Shown in pieces: positions 20,999-30,734 of a stretch of 64,000 nt of DNA; within the stretch, counting starts at the first letter, position 1, and each line of letters opens with the position of its first letter. The position numbers and the translations under genes are program-made. The DNA comes from Paramoeba atlantica (Eukaryota; Discosea): positions 300,102 through 364,101 of the forward strand of contig CDRNVI010000007.1 in NCBI GenBank assembly GCA_977017575.1, given 5' to 3'. The notes beneath the pieces are model-generated. The model saw only the letters and a list, made by a program, of their open reading frames with translations, did no database searches and was not told the DNA's origin.

Positions 20999-22329
20999 AA
21001 CCCCCGCTCACGAAAAGTGACCCCCTTCTTTTTTTTGTACAAATGTCCGTTTGAGCTGATTTTTGTTGCATTTTGCAGATCTCAACACAAGGACTTTGCG
21101 CGTGAAGAAATGGGACAAAAAGAAACGAATACGCACAATTTAGAGAAGAATTACCATTTTGTCACTTTTTCGCCCTTCAATCTTATACACTCCTTAAGCC
21201 GAGAATCAAAACTTAATACTGTTTTGTCGATCACTTTTTGAGCTAAAGAAGACCATGCTTTACGTACACATCGGATAAGTGAAGGTTTGTCCGATGGCGT
21301 TTGTTCGTCTACCGCCTCTTGGACCATAGACAGACGTTTTCTATGGGGGAAAGGTCGGGCGAGTTGGGGGGCCAGTTTCTTAGAACATCACTCATTCGAT
21401 TCTCAATATACTCTTTGGAGGCACAGGCAGTATGTGCCGTTGCCCCATCCTGTTGAAATACACTATTAGGGGGGAAAGCTACCTGTTTTAATGTTTCTAT
21501 GTACGTCTCACTTGTAATAGATGTATCATTTCGTAGAATAACCAAATACCTCCACCCCACTCCTACAGCACCCCAAACTTGGCATCTTGGTGCCCAACGT
21601 ACTTTTTGACGCGGGGCTGCTTTTTGACCGCGCTTTACCCACATGTGTCTTCTGCTATCGTTGGTATCAAATATCTTTTCGTCCGTAAAAATAACACGGG
21701 CAGTATCCAATTTGTAATTCAAAGCAAATTGAACTCTTTTTTGCTTTTGTCGTTCGGTAAGCCCTTGGGCCGAGCGGCATAATTGTAATCCAGCGATGCT
21801 AGATCTCGCTTTACAGTGCTTTGCGAAACTTGTATACCTTTTTTACACAGTTGTCCTTTTATACGCCTTGAAGAATTGAATTTTGGTACCCCAGCGGGGT
21901 CGAGAGGAGCCAATATCTTTTCAATTTTCTTTTTGCGAGATTCGATTTTTTTAATGGTCACAGGACTCAAAGTGTATTCCCCGCTACATTTTTTTCGTTC
22001 AGATATTTTTTGATTATCCTTCTAGAGACGTTAAAATCACTGGATGATTGTTTTATCGGAACACCTTCTCCCCGTCTCATCTTCAAAAGAACCATACCAC
22101 TATCTGTAAGCCCCCCTTTTGGGAGCCGATATGGTGATTTGCTCATTTTTGGAAAAAAACGTTGAAAAACCAATTATTATTTTTGACTAAATTTTAAAAA
22201 TTTAAAATGAGCTAAAAACAGCGGGAACGTACGGATCTCGAAATTTTGAACGAAAAAGTGGTATGATAACCCACCCACGCCCCCCTGTGCTAAAAATAAG
22301 AGGGGGTCACTTATTCGTGAGCGGGGGTT
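20999..22329 (-). mobile_element. Tc1/IS630-type DNA transposon, 1.33 kb, broken
   Basis: Inverted ends of at least 33 bp begin AACCCCCGCTCACGAA. The left copy runs from 20999, the right copy ends at 22329, and both abut a TA (20997-98; 22330-31), the duplication expected for this superfamily. The ends differ at only a few positions, so the element is not very old. The transposase is on the minus strand and is interrupted (see the separate entry). Confidence 0.85.
21309..22173 (-). pseudogene. Tc1/IS630-type transposase, frameshifted
   Basis: Three overlapping minus-strand frames together cover a transposase. 22173-21967 has MSKSPYRLPKGGLTDSG and a first helix-turn-helix. 21970-21719 has GVPKFNSSRRIKG and STVKRDLASLDYNY. 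21722-21309 has the catalytic core: VIFTDEKIFD (first Asp), VFQQDGATAHTA (second Asp) and NWPPNSPDLSPIENV (Glu). By my count 35 residues separate the last two catalytic acids. Frame changes fall near 21970 and 21720, and the C-terminus ends early after IENVCLWSKRR. It is a plain DNA transposon, now inactive as written. Confidence 0.85.
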
Positions 22330-22385
22330 TATAAACGGGGGGGTACAGTACTATAATTTTTTTTGAAATACTATAAACTATATAA

Positions 22386-22488
22386 TTTAGGCTCTTCGTT
22401 AAACGCGGTGGTTATTTTCAACTTAGAAGTCACTTATGCTGCGCGCTTCGCGTTGAAAACTACCACCGCGTTTAACGAAGAGCCTAAA
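22386..22488. repeat. 103-bp foldback element with 37-bp arms
   Basis: The left arm (22386-22422) and right arm (22452-22488) are inverse copies that differ at two bases. They begin TTTAGGCTCTTCGTTAAACG and end near TTTTCAAC. The loop is 29 bp. The DNA would form a long hairpin. It looks like a small MITE of its own. Confidence 0.9.
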
Positions 22489-22639
22489 AAAGGAAAATTG
22501 GCCAGGGACGCGGAAGAAAACGGAAGGATTTGAGCCAAAAATAGCCAATTTTTAGGTAAAAATGGTGTGATTTTTGTGTATTTTTACTCTCAGAGCACTA
22601 AATCCGACATTTGCGTGTGGGAAATCACTCGTAGGCATG

Positions 22640-22676
22640 CATTCTACCCAATACAGAACGTATTGGGTAGAGAATG
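22640..22676. repeat. short inverted repeat
   Basis: CATTCTACCCAATAC and GTATTGGGTAGAGAATG form a hairpin with a 5-nt loop. The surrounding 22.5-22.9 kb resembles a non-coding repeat; no protein is recognisable. Confidence 0.7.
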
Positions 22677-23267
22677 TGACTCCAACCACACGATTCTTCC
22701 GACCCAAAAAGGCCCCTTGGGGTCCGAAAATTACTTTTGCGCATTTTTCAGTCAAAAATGGGTCATTTTCGGAGGGGTGCCACGGCTTCAAGAAGCGACA
22801 TCTCGCATGGCGTAGAAAGCTAGAATAGGTCCCAAGCTATCAAAATACAATAGGCGAAACAATTTTGGAAAAATATTTTTTTTACCATTTTTTTTCGTCA
22901 AGTTGAAAATTTTTTCAAAAAACAATTTCCGAAAAAATCCGAACTTGACGGACCCGTCCTGCGGATGCGAGGGGGGGTCACCCCCGGGTAGGGGGGCGGA
23001 AAATGCGCGCCAAGACCCCGGCTACCCCTTCTGCTTCGAAAAATAATTTTTTCAAAAAAAATTTCATGCGGTATGCCCCCATGGACCCCCCCCATGTACC
23101 CCCCAAGGGTTCGATTTTTTTTGAAATTTTTTGGACCACCGGAGCCCCTTTTATATATTTTTCTTCTATTATGTATTACTGTGTTCCTCTTTATATTTTC
23201 ACTGTTTTTGTTCACTTTTTTTCAATAATCGAGGGTAGAGCGGTAGTTATACAACCACCGCAATGTA

Positions 23268-23907
23268 CCCCCCCTAGTTATCTGTCGCTACTTTTCGAGA
23301 AAAGGTGACAGATAAGTAGGGGGGGTAGGGGTGTGACAGATAACTAGGGGGGTCAATGTGCGACAGATATCTAGGGGGGTCCGTCGCCAAAAAAAGCGAG
23401 GGAACGAAATGTTACAGAAACGGTATCCTTATTGCCTAGGAAGATTCCTTTCTACCCCAATGGGGTACTATAAGCTGAAGACATGCGTCTATTGGTTAAA
23501 AGAAGCCCAGAGAGTGAAGCGGATGATGAAGGGGACGATGGAGTGGATAATAAAAGGAATGATGAAGGGGATGATGGAGTGGATAACGAAGGGGACGATG
23601 ACGGGGATGAGGAAGGGGGCGATGAAGGGGACGATGGAGATGATGAAGCTAACGAGCTCCGACTCTTGCTTTCCAATTTCGTCGGTAGAACTCCACACAA
23701 AACCATTTGCCTAAAAACAAAACAGAAAACGACATAGAAGTTTCGCTCATACACTTAACTTTTGTGGTATACTTGACTTTTTAATTTTTTTTTGAAAAAA
23801 AGCGACAGATAACTAGGTGGGGGGGGGTCGACCAAAAAAAATATTCGAAGTGTCAAAAAGCGACAGATAACTAGGGGGGTGGGGGGGTGACAGATAACTA
23901 GGGGAGG
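23268..23907. mobile_element. 640-bp non-autonomous element with subterminal repeats
   Basis: The ends are inverted (CCCCCCCTAGTTATCTGTC at 23268; its inverse ends at 23907) and each abuts TA. Further copies of GACAGATAACTAGGGGGG lie in direct orientation near both ends (about 23307-23390 and 23800-23890). The interior has an acidic-codon-like minisatellite (about 23515-23650; GATGAAGGGGACGATGG units). No transposase is seen. The clustered end-type motifs look like multiple transposase-binding sites, as in Foldback-type elements. Confidence 0.7.
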
Positions 23908-24032
23908 TACAGTATATAAAGTTTTAGGGACCCCAGTATTCTAATATTAAATCACTTAGCAGAATAAATGTAACAAGCTTAATTAATATTAAATAGATAT
24001 TTTTCTGTTAAGCGTTCGTGAAATTGTGAGAA

Positions 24033-24557
24033 ATGTGTAATTCAAATTACGTGCGAATCCTTCGCCAATTTCTTGAAGGGAACTTGCCCCGTAGCATGCA
24101 ATGGAGGTCATTTTGTCGACGCATGTGCAATAGTCGAGCGTATGTTAATTCATTGTTGTCTGATACCGAAAAACAGTCCGAATTGTATCAACGCATCCGA
24201 AAGCATTCTATGCCATTCATAATGGCTAATTTCTTCGTTCTCATCACTTTAGCGCAAGTAATACACGCGGTATGGATACAGAATTTTCGACCATCGCACA
24301 ACTTAAAGGGTAGAGAAGGGTGTGATAATCTAGAGAAAAGTATACGGACAAAAATTAACCAAAAAAAGAATTCAATAGCCCCCACAGAATCGACGCATCC
24401 ATTGGAATCTAATGAGGATTTCTATCCTGGTTTGATCCCTGAACAAGTGCGGAGGGAACAACTACTTGATAATCTAATTGTCCCTCATACTGAGTGTTCC
24501 TTCGACGCACCTCTAGACGCAGATCCTTTTCTTAGTTGCGAGAGAAAGTTTCTTTGA
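24033..24557 (+). CDS. unrecognised 174-residue protein with one membrane helix
   Basis: The ATG at 24033 gives a basic N-terminus (VRILRQFLEGNLPR, WRSFCRRMCNSRAYVNSLL), then one hydrophobic segment at about residues 66-85 (FIMANFFVLITLAQVIHAVW), then a polar tail rich in Lys/Asn/Glu with the ordered ending PEQVRREQLLDNLIV. The basic leader and single helix suit a small mitochondrial membrane protein, but I do not recognise a family. It stands alone between a transposon block and the LRR gene, in the same direction as all other host genes. Confidence 0.6.
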   Translation: MCNSNYVRILRQFLEGNLPRSMQWRSFCRRMCNSRAYVNSLLSDTEKQSELYQRIRKHSMPFIMANFFVLITLAQVIHAVWIQNFRPSHNLKGREGCDNLEKSIRTKINQKKNSIAPTESTHPLESNEDFYPGLIPEQVRREQLLDNLIVPHTECSFDAPLDADPFLSCERKFL

Positions 24558-24743
24558 AATTCGTTTACAGGAATGAACTAGGTGACAAAAGTGGTTCTAT
24601 AATCAAAAACATAAACTGCGTTTCTCAAGAACGTTTTCGTACTAATGTATGCATTCTTTTAATGTTTGAGCTGTGCATTAGCTTGTTTCTCATAAAGTAT
24701 ATTTGTTCCTGTATTATTTTTTTGTGACCTACCTGTATTTCTG

Positions 24744-25487
24744 ATGTGCGACCATCTGACCCGGAATCATTCTAAAGACACGGATCGAACACCTGTGTCC
24801 CGCCAGAAAGTACCTTTTAGTCGTCCTGGAAAAATAGACCACGATTTATTACCGGTAGAATACAAGCTGGACAGATTTTTTGTTAATGTGACTAATCGTC
24901 CCGCTTCGTGGAACACACACACTGCTGGGTGTCTCTGGGTTGGTGTACGGTGTGACTCTCAATCGATAGTGACACATCTTCAGTGCGGCTTTCAGCATCT
25001 GGTGGGAACACTGCAGTGGACGTTTCTTCCTTCCAGCCTTCAGAGTCTTGCGCTTACAGGTAATCGGTTTTCCGGTGCTGCAACCACCTCTGAGTTACCT
25101 CCGAATCTCTCCAGAATATCTCTCGGTCATAATAGATTTTCGAATGGCATTGATCTCTCACACTTCTCATCCCTACTGAAAATATTTGAGCTCAATCATA
25201 ATTTATTTTGCGGTCGCATTGATCTGTCCAGCCTTCCTTCTTCTTTAACCGAATTAAGCATCCGTTCTAATCGATTTTGTGGAAGTATTTCTCTTAGGTC
25301 TTTGAAAGAAGGATTGCGTTATCTCGATCTTAGCTACAATTTCTTCAGTGAATTGGAGTATCATTCCCAACTGAGCCTGCCTTCTACTTTGGTTGAAATC
25401 GATTTGCGACAAAATTGCTTAACGAGAAGACCTAGTATTTCGAAGTGTGCGATACGGATAGCGTTTGCTCCTCAGCGTCATTCATAG
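24744..25487 (+). CDS. leucine-rich-repeat protein, no signal peptide
   Basis: A 247-residue protein. The first 60 residues carry LLPVEYKLDRFFVNVTN and W(N)THTAGCLWVGVRC, a capping region of the W-x-G-V-x-C type. Six or so repeats of about 23 residues follow, of the form LPSSLTELSIRSNRFCGSI and LKEGLRYLDLSYNFFS, ending DLRQNCL. The repeat (L-P-x-x-L-x-x-L-x-L-x-x-N-x-F-x-G-x-I-D-L) is the type found widely in free-living kinetoplastids and some algae. The 51.4-kb gene shares PVEY-x-L-x-R and is a paralogue; the 50.3-kb gene is a more distant one. There is no hydrophobic leader, so it may be cytosolic, or the start may lie elsewhere. Confidence 0.85.
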   Translation: MCDHLTRNHSKDTDRTPVSRQKVPFSRPGKIDHDLLPVEYKLDRFFVNVTNRPASWNTHTAGCLWVGVRCDSQSIVTHLQCGFQHLVGTLQWTFLPSSLQSLALTGNRFSGAATTSELPPNLSRISLGHNRFSNGIDLSHFSSLLKIFELNHNLFCGRIDLSSLPSSLTELSIRSNRFCGSISLRSLKEGLRYLDLSYNFFSELEYHSQLSLPSTLVEIDLRQNCLTRRPSISKCAIRIAFAPQRHS

Positions 25488-25644
25488 AAGATAGGCTTTC
25501 GAACAGGTGGTACCGGCTAGGCTCTCTATTCACTTTTGATTCAGAAGACTTTAGACACATTAGCCTCCCTCACGCCCTCGTTCCTATCAAAATGACTATC
25601 GAAAGATATACGTTCCATCGCTATTTTTCGCCTTTAGTTGTATA

Positions 25645-27261
25645 CAGGGGTGAAAACTTCCATCTGGGGGGGGTCTAAAATTTGTAAAAACTTTTCAATT
25701 TTGTAAAATAATAGCGCATTCGAGAGCTCTCGCAGAGTTGTACGTCTTCGTACTGGTAGCTTTTATATCAAAGTGGAACTACAAATGCCGAATAGGTCAA
25801 AAACTCGAATTGTCACTTGAAAAATGATACAAAAAAGTTAAAAAATAACGTTTTCCCCCCAAGAAGCTTGTTAGTAACCCCTTTTAGTATCCGCAATGTG
25901 CACCGTTCTTTTCTACAATGATTCTACAACGCTTTCTGAAGCTTTTTAGCGTATTCACAAATTTAGATATTTGTTCTGTCTTAAGTTTATCATAGGAATC
26001 ATGAATTGCGGAGAGTAATTGTTGTTGATTTTTGGGTTGAATTTGGACCTTTGTCCCGTCCATTATTGACCAAAGATTTTCTATGGGGTTTAGATCGGGG
26101 GATCGTGCTGGCCATCGGAGCCAAGAATAACCCTTTTCTTGGGCCGCGGCACGAGCCTTATTATGTGCCGGGCAATTGTCCATCACTATTGTGGCCCGAT
26201 GTCTCCTTAAATATTGGAACAGACCCCCCCTTTTTTTCATGGCTTCATAAAAATTTTGTCCTTTTACAGTTACTTTGTTTCCTTGAGAATCATGGGTAGG
26301 AAAGACGTGTAAATGAAACCCATGCTTTAAGCTTACCCCCATCCAAACCATAATACCTTCTCCACCATGATAGGGTTCTAATTCCCCTGTTCGTTCTTTG
26401 GGGGGGTCAGATTTTCGGCAAAGGTACGAGGGTCGGGTGGATCTTTTGTAAATTTTTTTGTAAAAAATTTTTATTTTTGTAAATTTTTTGTAAAATTTTG
26501 TAAATTTTTTTTCGTCGCAGAAAATAATATTTTCCAGCGCAGCGTCGCTCCACTGTAGCATTTCAGTGGCAAATTGCACTCTGCGCTCCTTATGATTATT
26601 AGATAAGAAAGGGGTCTTTAAAGCTGTTCTGAGCACAATTTTTTCTTTTGAGTTTTTCAACATGTTCCTTAGGGATGTTATTGAACATGTGAAGCCACGT
26701 CGCTTTACCTCTCTCCAGATCTCGCTCCAAGTGGAGATACCATAAGGAAGGTCACGATAAGCGTCATCAATAAGCTTTAAAGATACTTTCATAAGATCAG
26801 AGGTGGTGCCCCTAGGTTGACGCGTAGGGGATGGACTGGCCACGTCGCCAGTGCAATTAAATCTTTCCACCCAGAGTTTCACAATTCCCTCGTGGACACC
26901 AAAATTTTGGACAGTCCGGGAATAAGACTGTGTTTTCTCAAAGTCCGCCACAAGAAGCATCCTGTGACTTTCCTTAATCTTCCCTGGTGAGGCATAGGAG
27001 CGTGCGCTCAAAACACCACGGGAAGTCCGTGAGCGAACTCGCTTTTGAGGCATAAAATGGGGAAAAAATAAAAAATTGCCATATTTTCACGGGAAAAAAA
27101 AATTATTTTTTTATCATCACATTAAATCTTTCAAGTCGAGCGTTCCGAATACGCCAAAGACATACAACTCTGCGAGAGCTCTCCAATGCGCTATTATTTT
27201 ACAAAATTGAGCAAATTTTACGAATTTTAGACCCCCCCCCAGATGGAAGTTTTCATCCCTG
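25645..27261 (-). mobile_element. Tc1/IS630-type DNA transposon, 1.62 kb, apparently intact
   Basis: Inverted ends of about 105 bp (25645-25751 and about 27158-27261) start CAGGGGTGAAAACTTCCATC on the left, with one change in that stretch on the right, and share GAGAGCTCTCGCAGAGTTGT further in. Each end abuts TA (25643-44; 27262-63). One open transposase fills the interior. Shortened and lone-end relatives are at 49412-49980 and 38652-38748, so this family has moved within the genome. Confidence 0.9.
25884..27053 (-). CDS. Tc1/IS630-type transposase
   Basis: An unbroken 389-residue frame starting MPQKRVRSRTSRGV. The N-terminal third has two helix-turn-helix regions (YSRTVQNFGVHEGIVKLWVE; STWSEIWREVKRRGF). 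The catalytic core has NIIFCDEKKF (first Asp), TIVMDNCPAHN (second Asp) and WPARSPDLNPIENLW (Glu). I count 32 residues between the last two, shorter than the 34 of classic Tc1. Right after the first Asp is a Lys/Phe/Tyr-rich stretch of about 23 residues (KFTKFYKKFTKIKIFYK), encoded by a T-rich simple repeat at 26441-26510. It keeps the frame but sits inside the catalytic fold, so activity is uncertain. The short 5' flank inside the element has no clear promoter. Confidence 0.9.
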   Translation of the reverse strand: MPQKRVRSRTSRGVLSARSYASPGKIKESHRMLLVADFEKTQSYSRTVQNFGVHEGIVKLWVERFNCTGDVASPSPTRQPRGTTSDLMKVSLKLIDDAYRDLPYGISTWSEIWREVKRRGFTCSITSLRNMLKNSKEKIVLRTALKTPFLSNNHKERRVQFATEMLQWSDAALENIIFCDEKKFTKFYKKFTKIKIFYKKIYKRSTRPSYLCRKSDPPKERTGELEPYHGGEGIMVWMGVSLKHGFHLHVFPTHDSQGNKVTVKGQNFYEAMKKRGGLFQYLRRHRATIVMDNCPAHNKARAAAQEKGYSWLRWPARSPDLNPIENLWSIMDGTKVQIQPKNQQQLLSAIHDSYDKLKTEQISKFVNTLKSFRKRCRIIVEKNGAHCGY

Positions 27262-27557
27262 TATATGTACTTTCTCTGCGGGGATTTCCGAACGTGGCTT
27301 AAATCACATGTTAGGGTTTTGTGTAGGCCGGTCTATTCGCTTGATGGTGATCGCTATACGACTACGAATACACCCAAGCCAAAAATTATTATCGCTAAAA
27401 TTCATGGTACTAAAATAATTGTTTTATTAATTGAAAGTTATCAATTTTTGGCGAGAAGCATCTGTTTATTTTTTGTCAAGTTTTGAACTTTTCATGAGGT
27501 CTGATGTTGGCAATCACCTTTTAGAGAAGAGTGCCATAGAATTTTCACTTTTAAAAG

Positions 27558-27890
27558 TCAAATTTCACCAAAAAAATACAAACTCAAAAAACATTTACCG
27601 AATCGTTTTTTGAACAGGTCATCAGCAAATTCCTGCAAAGGTTTCTCCTGCACCGCCTCCCAAAGTTCACCCCCAAGCGCAGGGCGGTGCTCATTCTCCG
27701 TCCATAGGGTAAGTTGCCCTCCTTTCTCTCCTTCTCGCGCCGTTTTCTGTTTCATTTCCTTGGGCGGGTCGAGAAGTGCAGCTGCGAACACTGCTCGTTG
27801 GCGCTCTTGCGGGAGCACTTTCACCAAGACGCCGGCAGTTTGTGAAGCACGTAGCTGTAAAATTCGACGTAAGCAGAGTCGTAAATGCTA
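27558..27890 (-). other. unrecognised open stretch in the repeat island
   Basis: The minus strand reads without stops for about 100 codons, including LPQERQRAVFAAALLDPPKE and LGGELWEAVQEKPLQEFADD, which look like genuine helical protein and are more GC-rich than the flanks. I know no family. It is probably a piece of a gene or element carried into the island; there is no good start. Confidence 0.3.
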
Positions 27891-28045
27891 TTAGCTATTC
27901 TAGTTACATCTTTCAGAACGCTAAAATTTTCAGCGCGATTAGCTAATGAAGCAAAAATAATAGTCGGAGGTAGCGATGATCCATGTCGTATAGGCCTGCC
28001 AAAAATATTGTTACAGTTTCCTTTTCGTTAACTATTGCACAACTT

Positions 28046-28342
28046 ATAAACCACATTCCAGGATAGTATGCCCATGCCCACTTAGCATACCTACCCCCCC
28101 CCCCGCCAGCAACAGGAGCGAGAGATGTCCCTTTTTTATATAGAAGCGACAGAGCAACTTTTCTAGCAATCACACGGTAAGAAATCGCATTTTAAGGTCA
28201 AGACACCATTTTTCTAGCAACTACAGATAAGGAACGCGCCGCGAAGCTGCGCGAAAATTCTTTTTAGCTTTCTAGACAAAATTTAGTATACCGTACCCAC
28301 TTAGTATACCTACTAGGTATAATATCCTGGAACGTGGTTTAT
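28046..28342. repeat. inverted repeat with 20-bp arms
   Basis: ATAAACCACATTCCAGGATA at 28046 and its inverse at 28323-28342 differ at one base. CCCACTTAG(T/C)ATACCTAC recurs as a direct repeat between them. Just outside, minus-strand 28466-28272 reads YVISGDETSVKVDYEAHVK, which is reminiscent of the first catalytic Asp of a mariner/IS630 transposase; a broken element is likely. Confidence 0.5.
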
Positions 28343-28664
28343 TTTGAACGCCTTTGGGGGCCAGAGATTTGACATGTGCTTCATAATCAACTTTGACGGA
28401 TGTCTCATCTCCAGATATTACGTACCTATACTTCCGCACAGAAATTGGACGTAGAGTCCCATGCATAAGTAAAGGACCAAGGTTCTTCCATGCATAAGTA
28501 AAGGACTTTTGTGGAACATTTAACCATTTTCTTCAATTTTCATTTTTTATGTTGCAAGCCCCGCACCCGAGTTCACTCATGAGTGGATATAATGGCAATA
28601 AAGGATAGGAAGTATAATTCAGGCATACAGTTCCAAGAATCTCTATTTTAGTAAAGGGGGGGTA

Positions 28665-28757
28665 CACCCACTATTAGCAATCACCCACTCTTGGAAATCA
28701 CCCACTATTGGCAAACTCACCCACTATTGGCAATCACCCACTATTGGCAAATAATTA
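28665..28757 (+). repeat. 17-19-bp minisatellite
   Basis: Five tandem copies of CACCCACTATTGGCAAT with small changes. An inverse match (CCAAGAGTGGGTGAT) occurs at 29152-29166, so 28665-29166 may be a small element with subterminal repeats. Confidence 0.75.
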
Positions 28758-29626
28758 ATTACCTCAAAATTTCTTAAGATGGAATTTCTAAATGTACATT
28801 AGTAGCAACTAATGGACACCTTGAAGGTTGCGGCCATAAAGGAATTAAGTGATAACTCAGGTGATATCGGTGTAGAAGTGTACTCTGACATCTAAAGTGA
28901 TCTTGCACGCTATTTCGAAGATGGCGAGAAATGTCACAACGATTTTCCTACTACCTTATACCCCTCAGTAAGAGATCCCCCAGTAAGAGAGATTTAGTTC
29001 GGGAGCCTCCACAGGAGGCGTATGTATGTCGTAGGGGGTGGGTGTCCGCACGTCGGGGGCCTTCGGAGGTCTTCAGTAAAAGAAATGGAACAATTTGTCG
29101 AAATCGTTGCGGTAAAAGAGGAATTTTGAATGCGTTTGTAAAACCCCTTTGTCCAAGAGTGGGTGATCTGAATTAAAAATAACACGATCTGTGTTAACTT
29201 TAATAATATAGAGCTTCCATGGGGGTAAGAGTGAACGCGTCCATGTATCGAAAAGAAAAGAGGAAATTTCAGAGGAAAATACATATTTCAATTTTTTTTT
29301 GTCTGCGGCGCTTTTTCTTTTTTTTAACACAGATTTCTGTCTGGGCAAATATTTTCGAGTTAACACAGATTAATATTACACAGGTTAATGTTCTCCAGAT
29401 TAGTATTACACAGACAAATGTCCCCACTGTATGCATTAGCAATGTGCAGCTTAATATGCATTATAAATGTGCGGGTGCCCTCCCCTAAAAAAAATTCCGG
29501 CGCCTCCTGCCCAGTCTCGTCAAAAGGAAAACGAGGGCTGAAATCACCTGGGTTTGACTATGACAATTAGGTGGGGGGACAGTATGAATTCGGTGCCGTT
29601 GTGCGGTCGAACCCGCCCTTCTGGTC

Positions 29627-29930
29627 TCAATTCAGTACCTTGCGAGAGCGGGCAGGCGGTTTTCTGTAAAACGACACGTCGAAGTGCAGAGCAGCGGTGG
29701 ACAGTGAGTCAGCCACTGCGTCAGCGAGAGCGAGTAAAATTAAATCATGTCGGTAGGTGTACCGACCCTGCTCCAGGGATACTTTGCAGCCCGCTAAAAT
29801 ATGTCGAGGAGTTTGAGTGGCATCGCTGCACATGGGATGAATATCGCTCACGTGGGGCGATATGCCCCAAAGACCAAGGGCGGCCCGGGCAGGAAGAGGC
29901 GTTTGTGTCATCACTGACGCTGCAAATCAA
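29627..29930 (-). pseudogene. LINE reverse-transcriptase 3' relic
   Basis: The minus strand encodes ALGLWGISPHVSDIHPMCSD, then TPRHILAGCKVSLEQGRYTY and RHDLILLALADAV. The C-x-D-x-x-x-T-x-x-H-I-L-x-x-C-K ... G-R-Y-x-x-R-H-D pattern is the zinc-binding tail found after the reverse-transcriptase domain of many LINE proteins. The catalytic domain is not present, and the reading frame shifts near 29,900. This is a short 5'-truncated or decayed fragment; such truncation is normal for LINE copies. Confidence 0.65.
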
Positions 29931-29979
29931 GACAAGGGATGGCTTTTATGTCGCAATCTCGCTTTCGATAGCCATTTGA

Positions 29980-30670
29980 AACCACTGGCTCGCCACAGTA
30001 GTACGCCGTTGCACTGATTTGTGTAAGTGTCGTTCGTATTACATGTTGATTATCCGTCGTAGTTGGTCCATCTCAGAACGCATGCTATAGAACTGTGCCG
30101 CGGGCCAAATTTGAAGAAGGTGTAGAAAACATGTTTTCGATGACCATGCAGCCCAAGATAAAGTGGACGAGGGAGATACCCGTGCAGGATTGGGATTTTT
30201 GGGTACAGACCACCTATATTGCACCCACTTTCAAAATAATGATATGAATGCACTTAAATTCTTTCTTAACTTTACACACTTTACCTCACTTCCTCCTTAA
30301 AAATATTGCAGCATGCTTAAAGTTGGCCACCTTAGACGTCAAATGCCCATGCAGTAAGAAGCATTTTTCCTGTTAGATAATGATCGGAGGGAAAATATCG
30401 TCGTCTTAAAAATTCTGAAAACTGAATTTAAAATTTTGTACATTATTCTTTCAATCCGGGCATAAATCGCAGACCAATAAATCAGTTACTTTTTGGAGAG
30501 AAAGGTGGGCGTCCGCTAATGTATTTCTCATAAAAAACTGACGATTTCATTAGAATTATTTCTTTTTCTTGAAAACAAATCCTGGAAAAAAAGTGAGATT
30601 TCACCAAGTTGGTTTTCATTTCATTTTTGCAAACATGCTCCCTGCAAATCACAAAACACATAAATGTCAT
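29980..30670. other. intergenic region at the edge of the repeat island
   Basis: No gene recognised in about 690 bp. Short open frames on the minus strand have no motif. Confidence 0.4.
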
Positions 30671-30717
30671 ATTTTCTCTTTTCGGTCTCTCTTTTACATC
30701 TTCCCCTTCTTTCACAG
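30671..30717 (+). promoter_or_regulatory. strong splice-acceptor-like tract before eIF4E
   Basis: About 45 nt of nearly pure T/C end in TTCTTTCACAG at 30717, 17 nt before the ATG at 30735. It is the best acceptor-like site in the window. The frame upstream is open but has no ATG. Confidence 0.65.
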
Positions 30718-30734
30718 CAATTATCTCCCCCCAA

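Larger units (their letters stand above)
20679..22354. repeat. older inverted-repeat pair around the 21-kb Tc1 element
   Basis: ATAGCGCTGTACC at 20679 and the CCCTGTTTATAA that follows it are matched in inverse at 22328-22354. The Tc1-type element (20999-22329) lies inside, against the right arm. A direct repeat of about 35 bp (CCTCCCCCCTTTATAGGTTC) lies at about 20,717 and 20,955. The arrangement suggests that the younger element jumped into an older one. Confidence 0.5.

Noticed and set aside
22552-22828. Two overlapping 80-codon frames on opposite strands
   Set aside because: They share a palindrome-rich repeat and have no known domain.
23452-23754. Ser/Pro- or acidic-repeat frames in the 23.3-kb element
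   Set aside because: All six frames of the GATGAAGGGGACGATGG minisatellite stay open; there is no family match on either strand.
28665-28757. CRISPR-like array
   Set aside because: Units are contiguous with no unique spacers, in eukaryotic DNA; it is a minisatellite. The same applies to the motifs at 23.3-23.9 kb.
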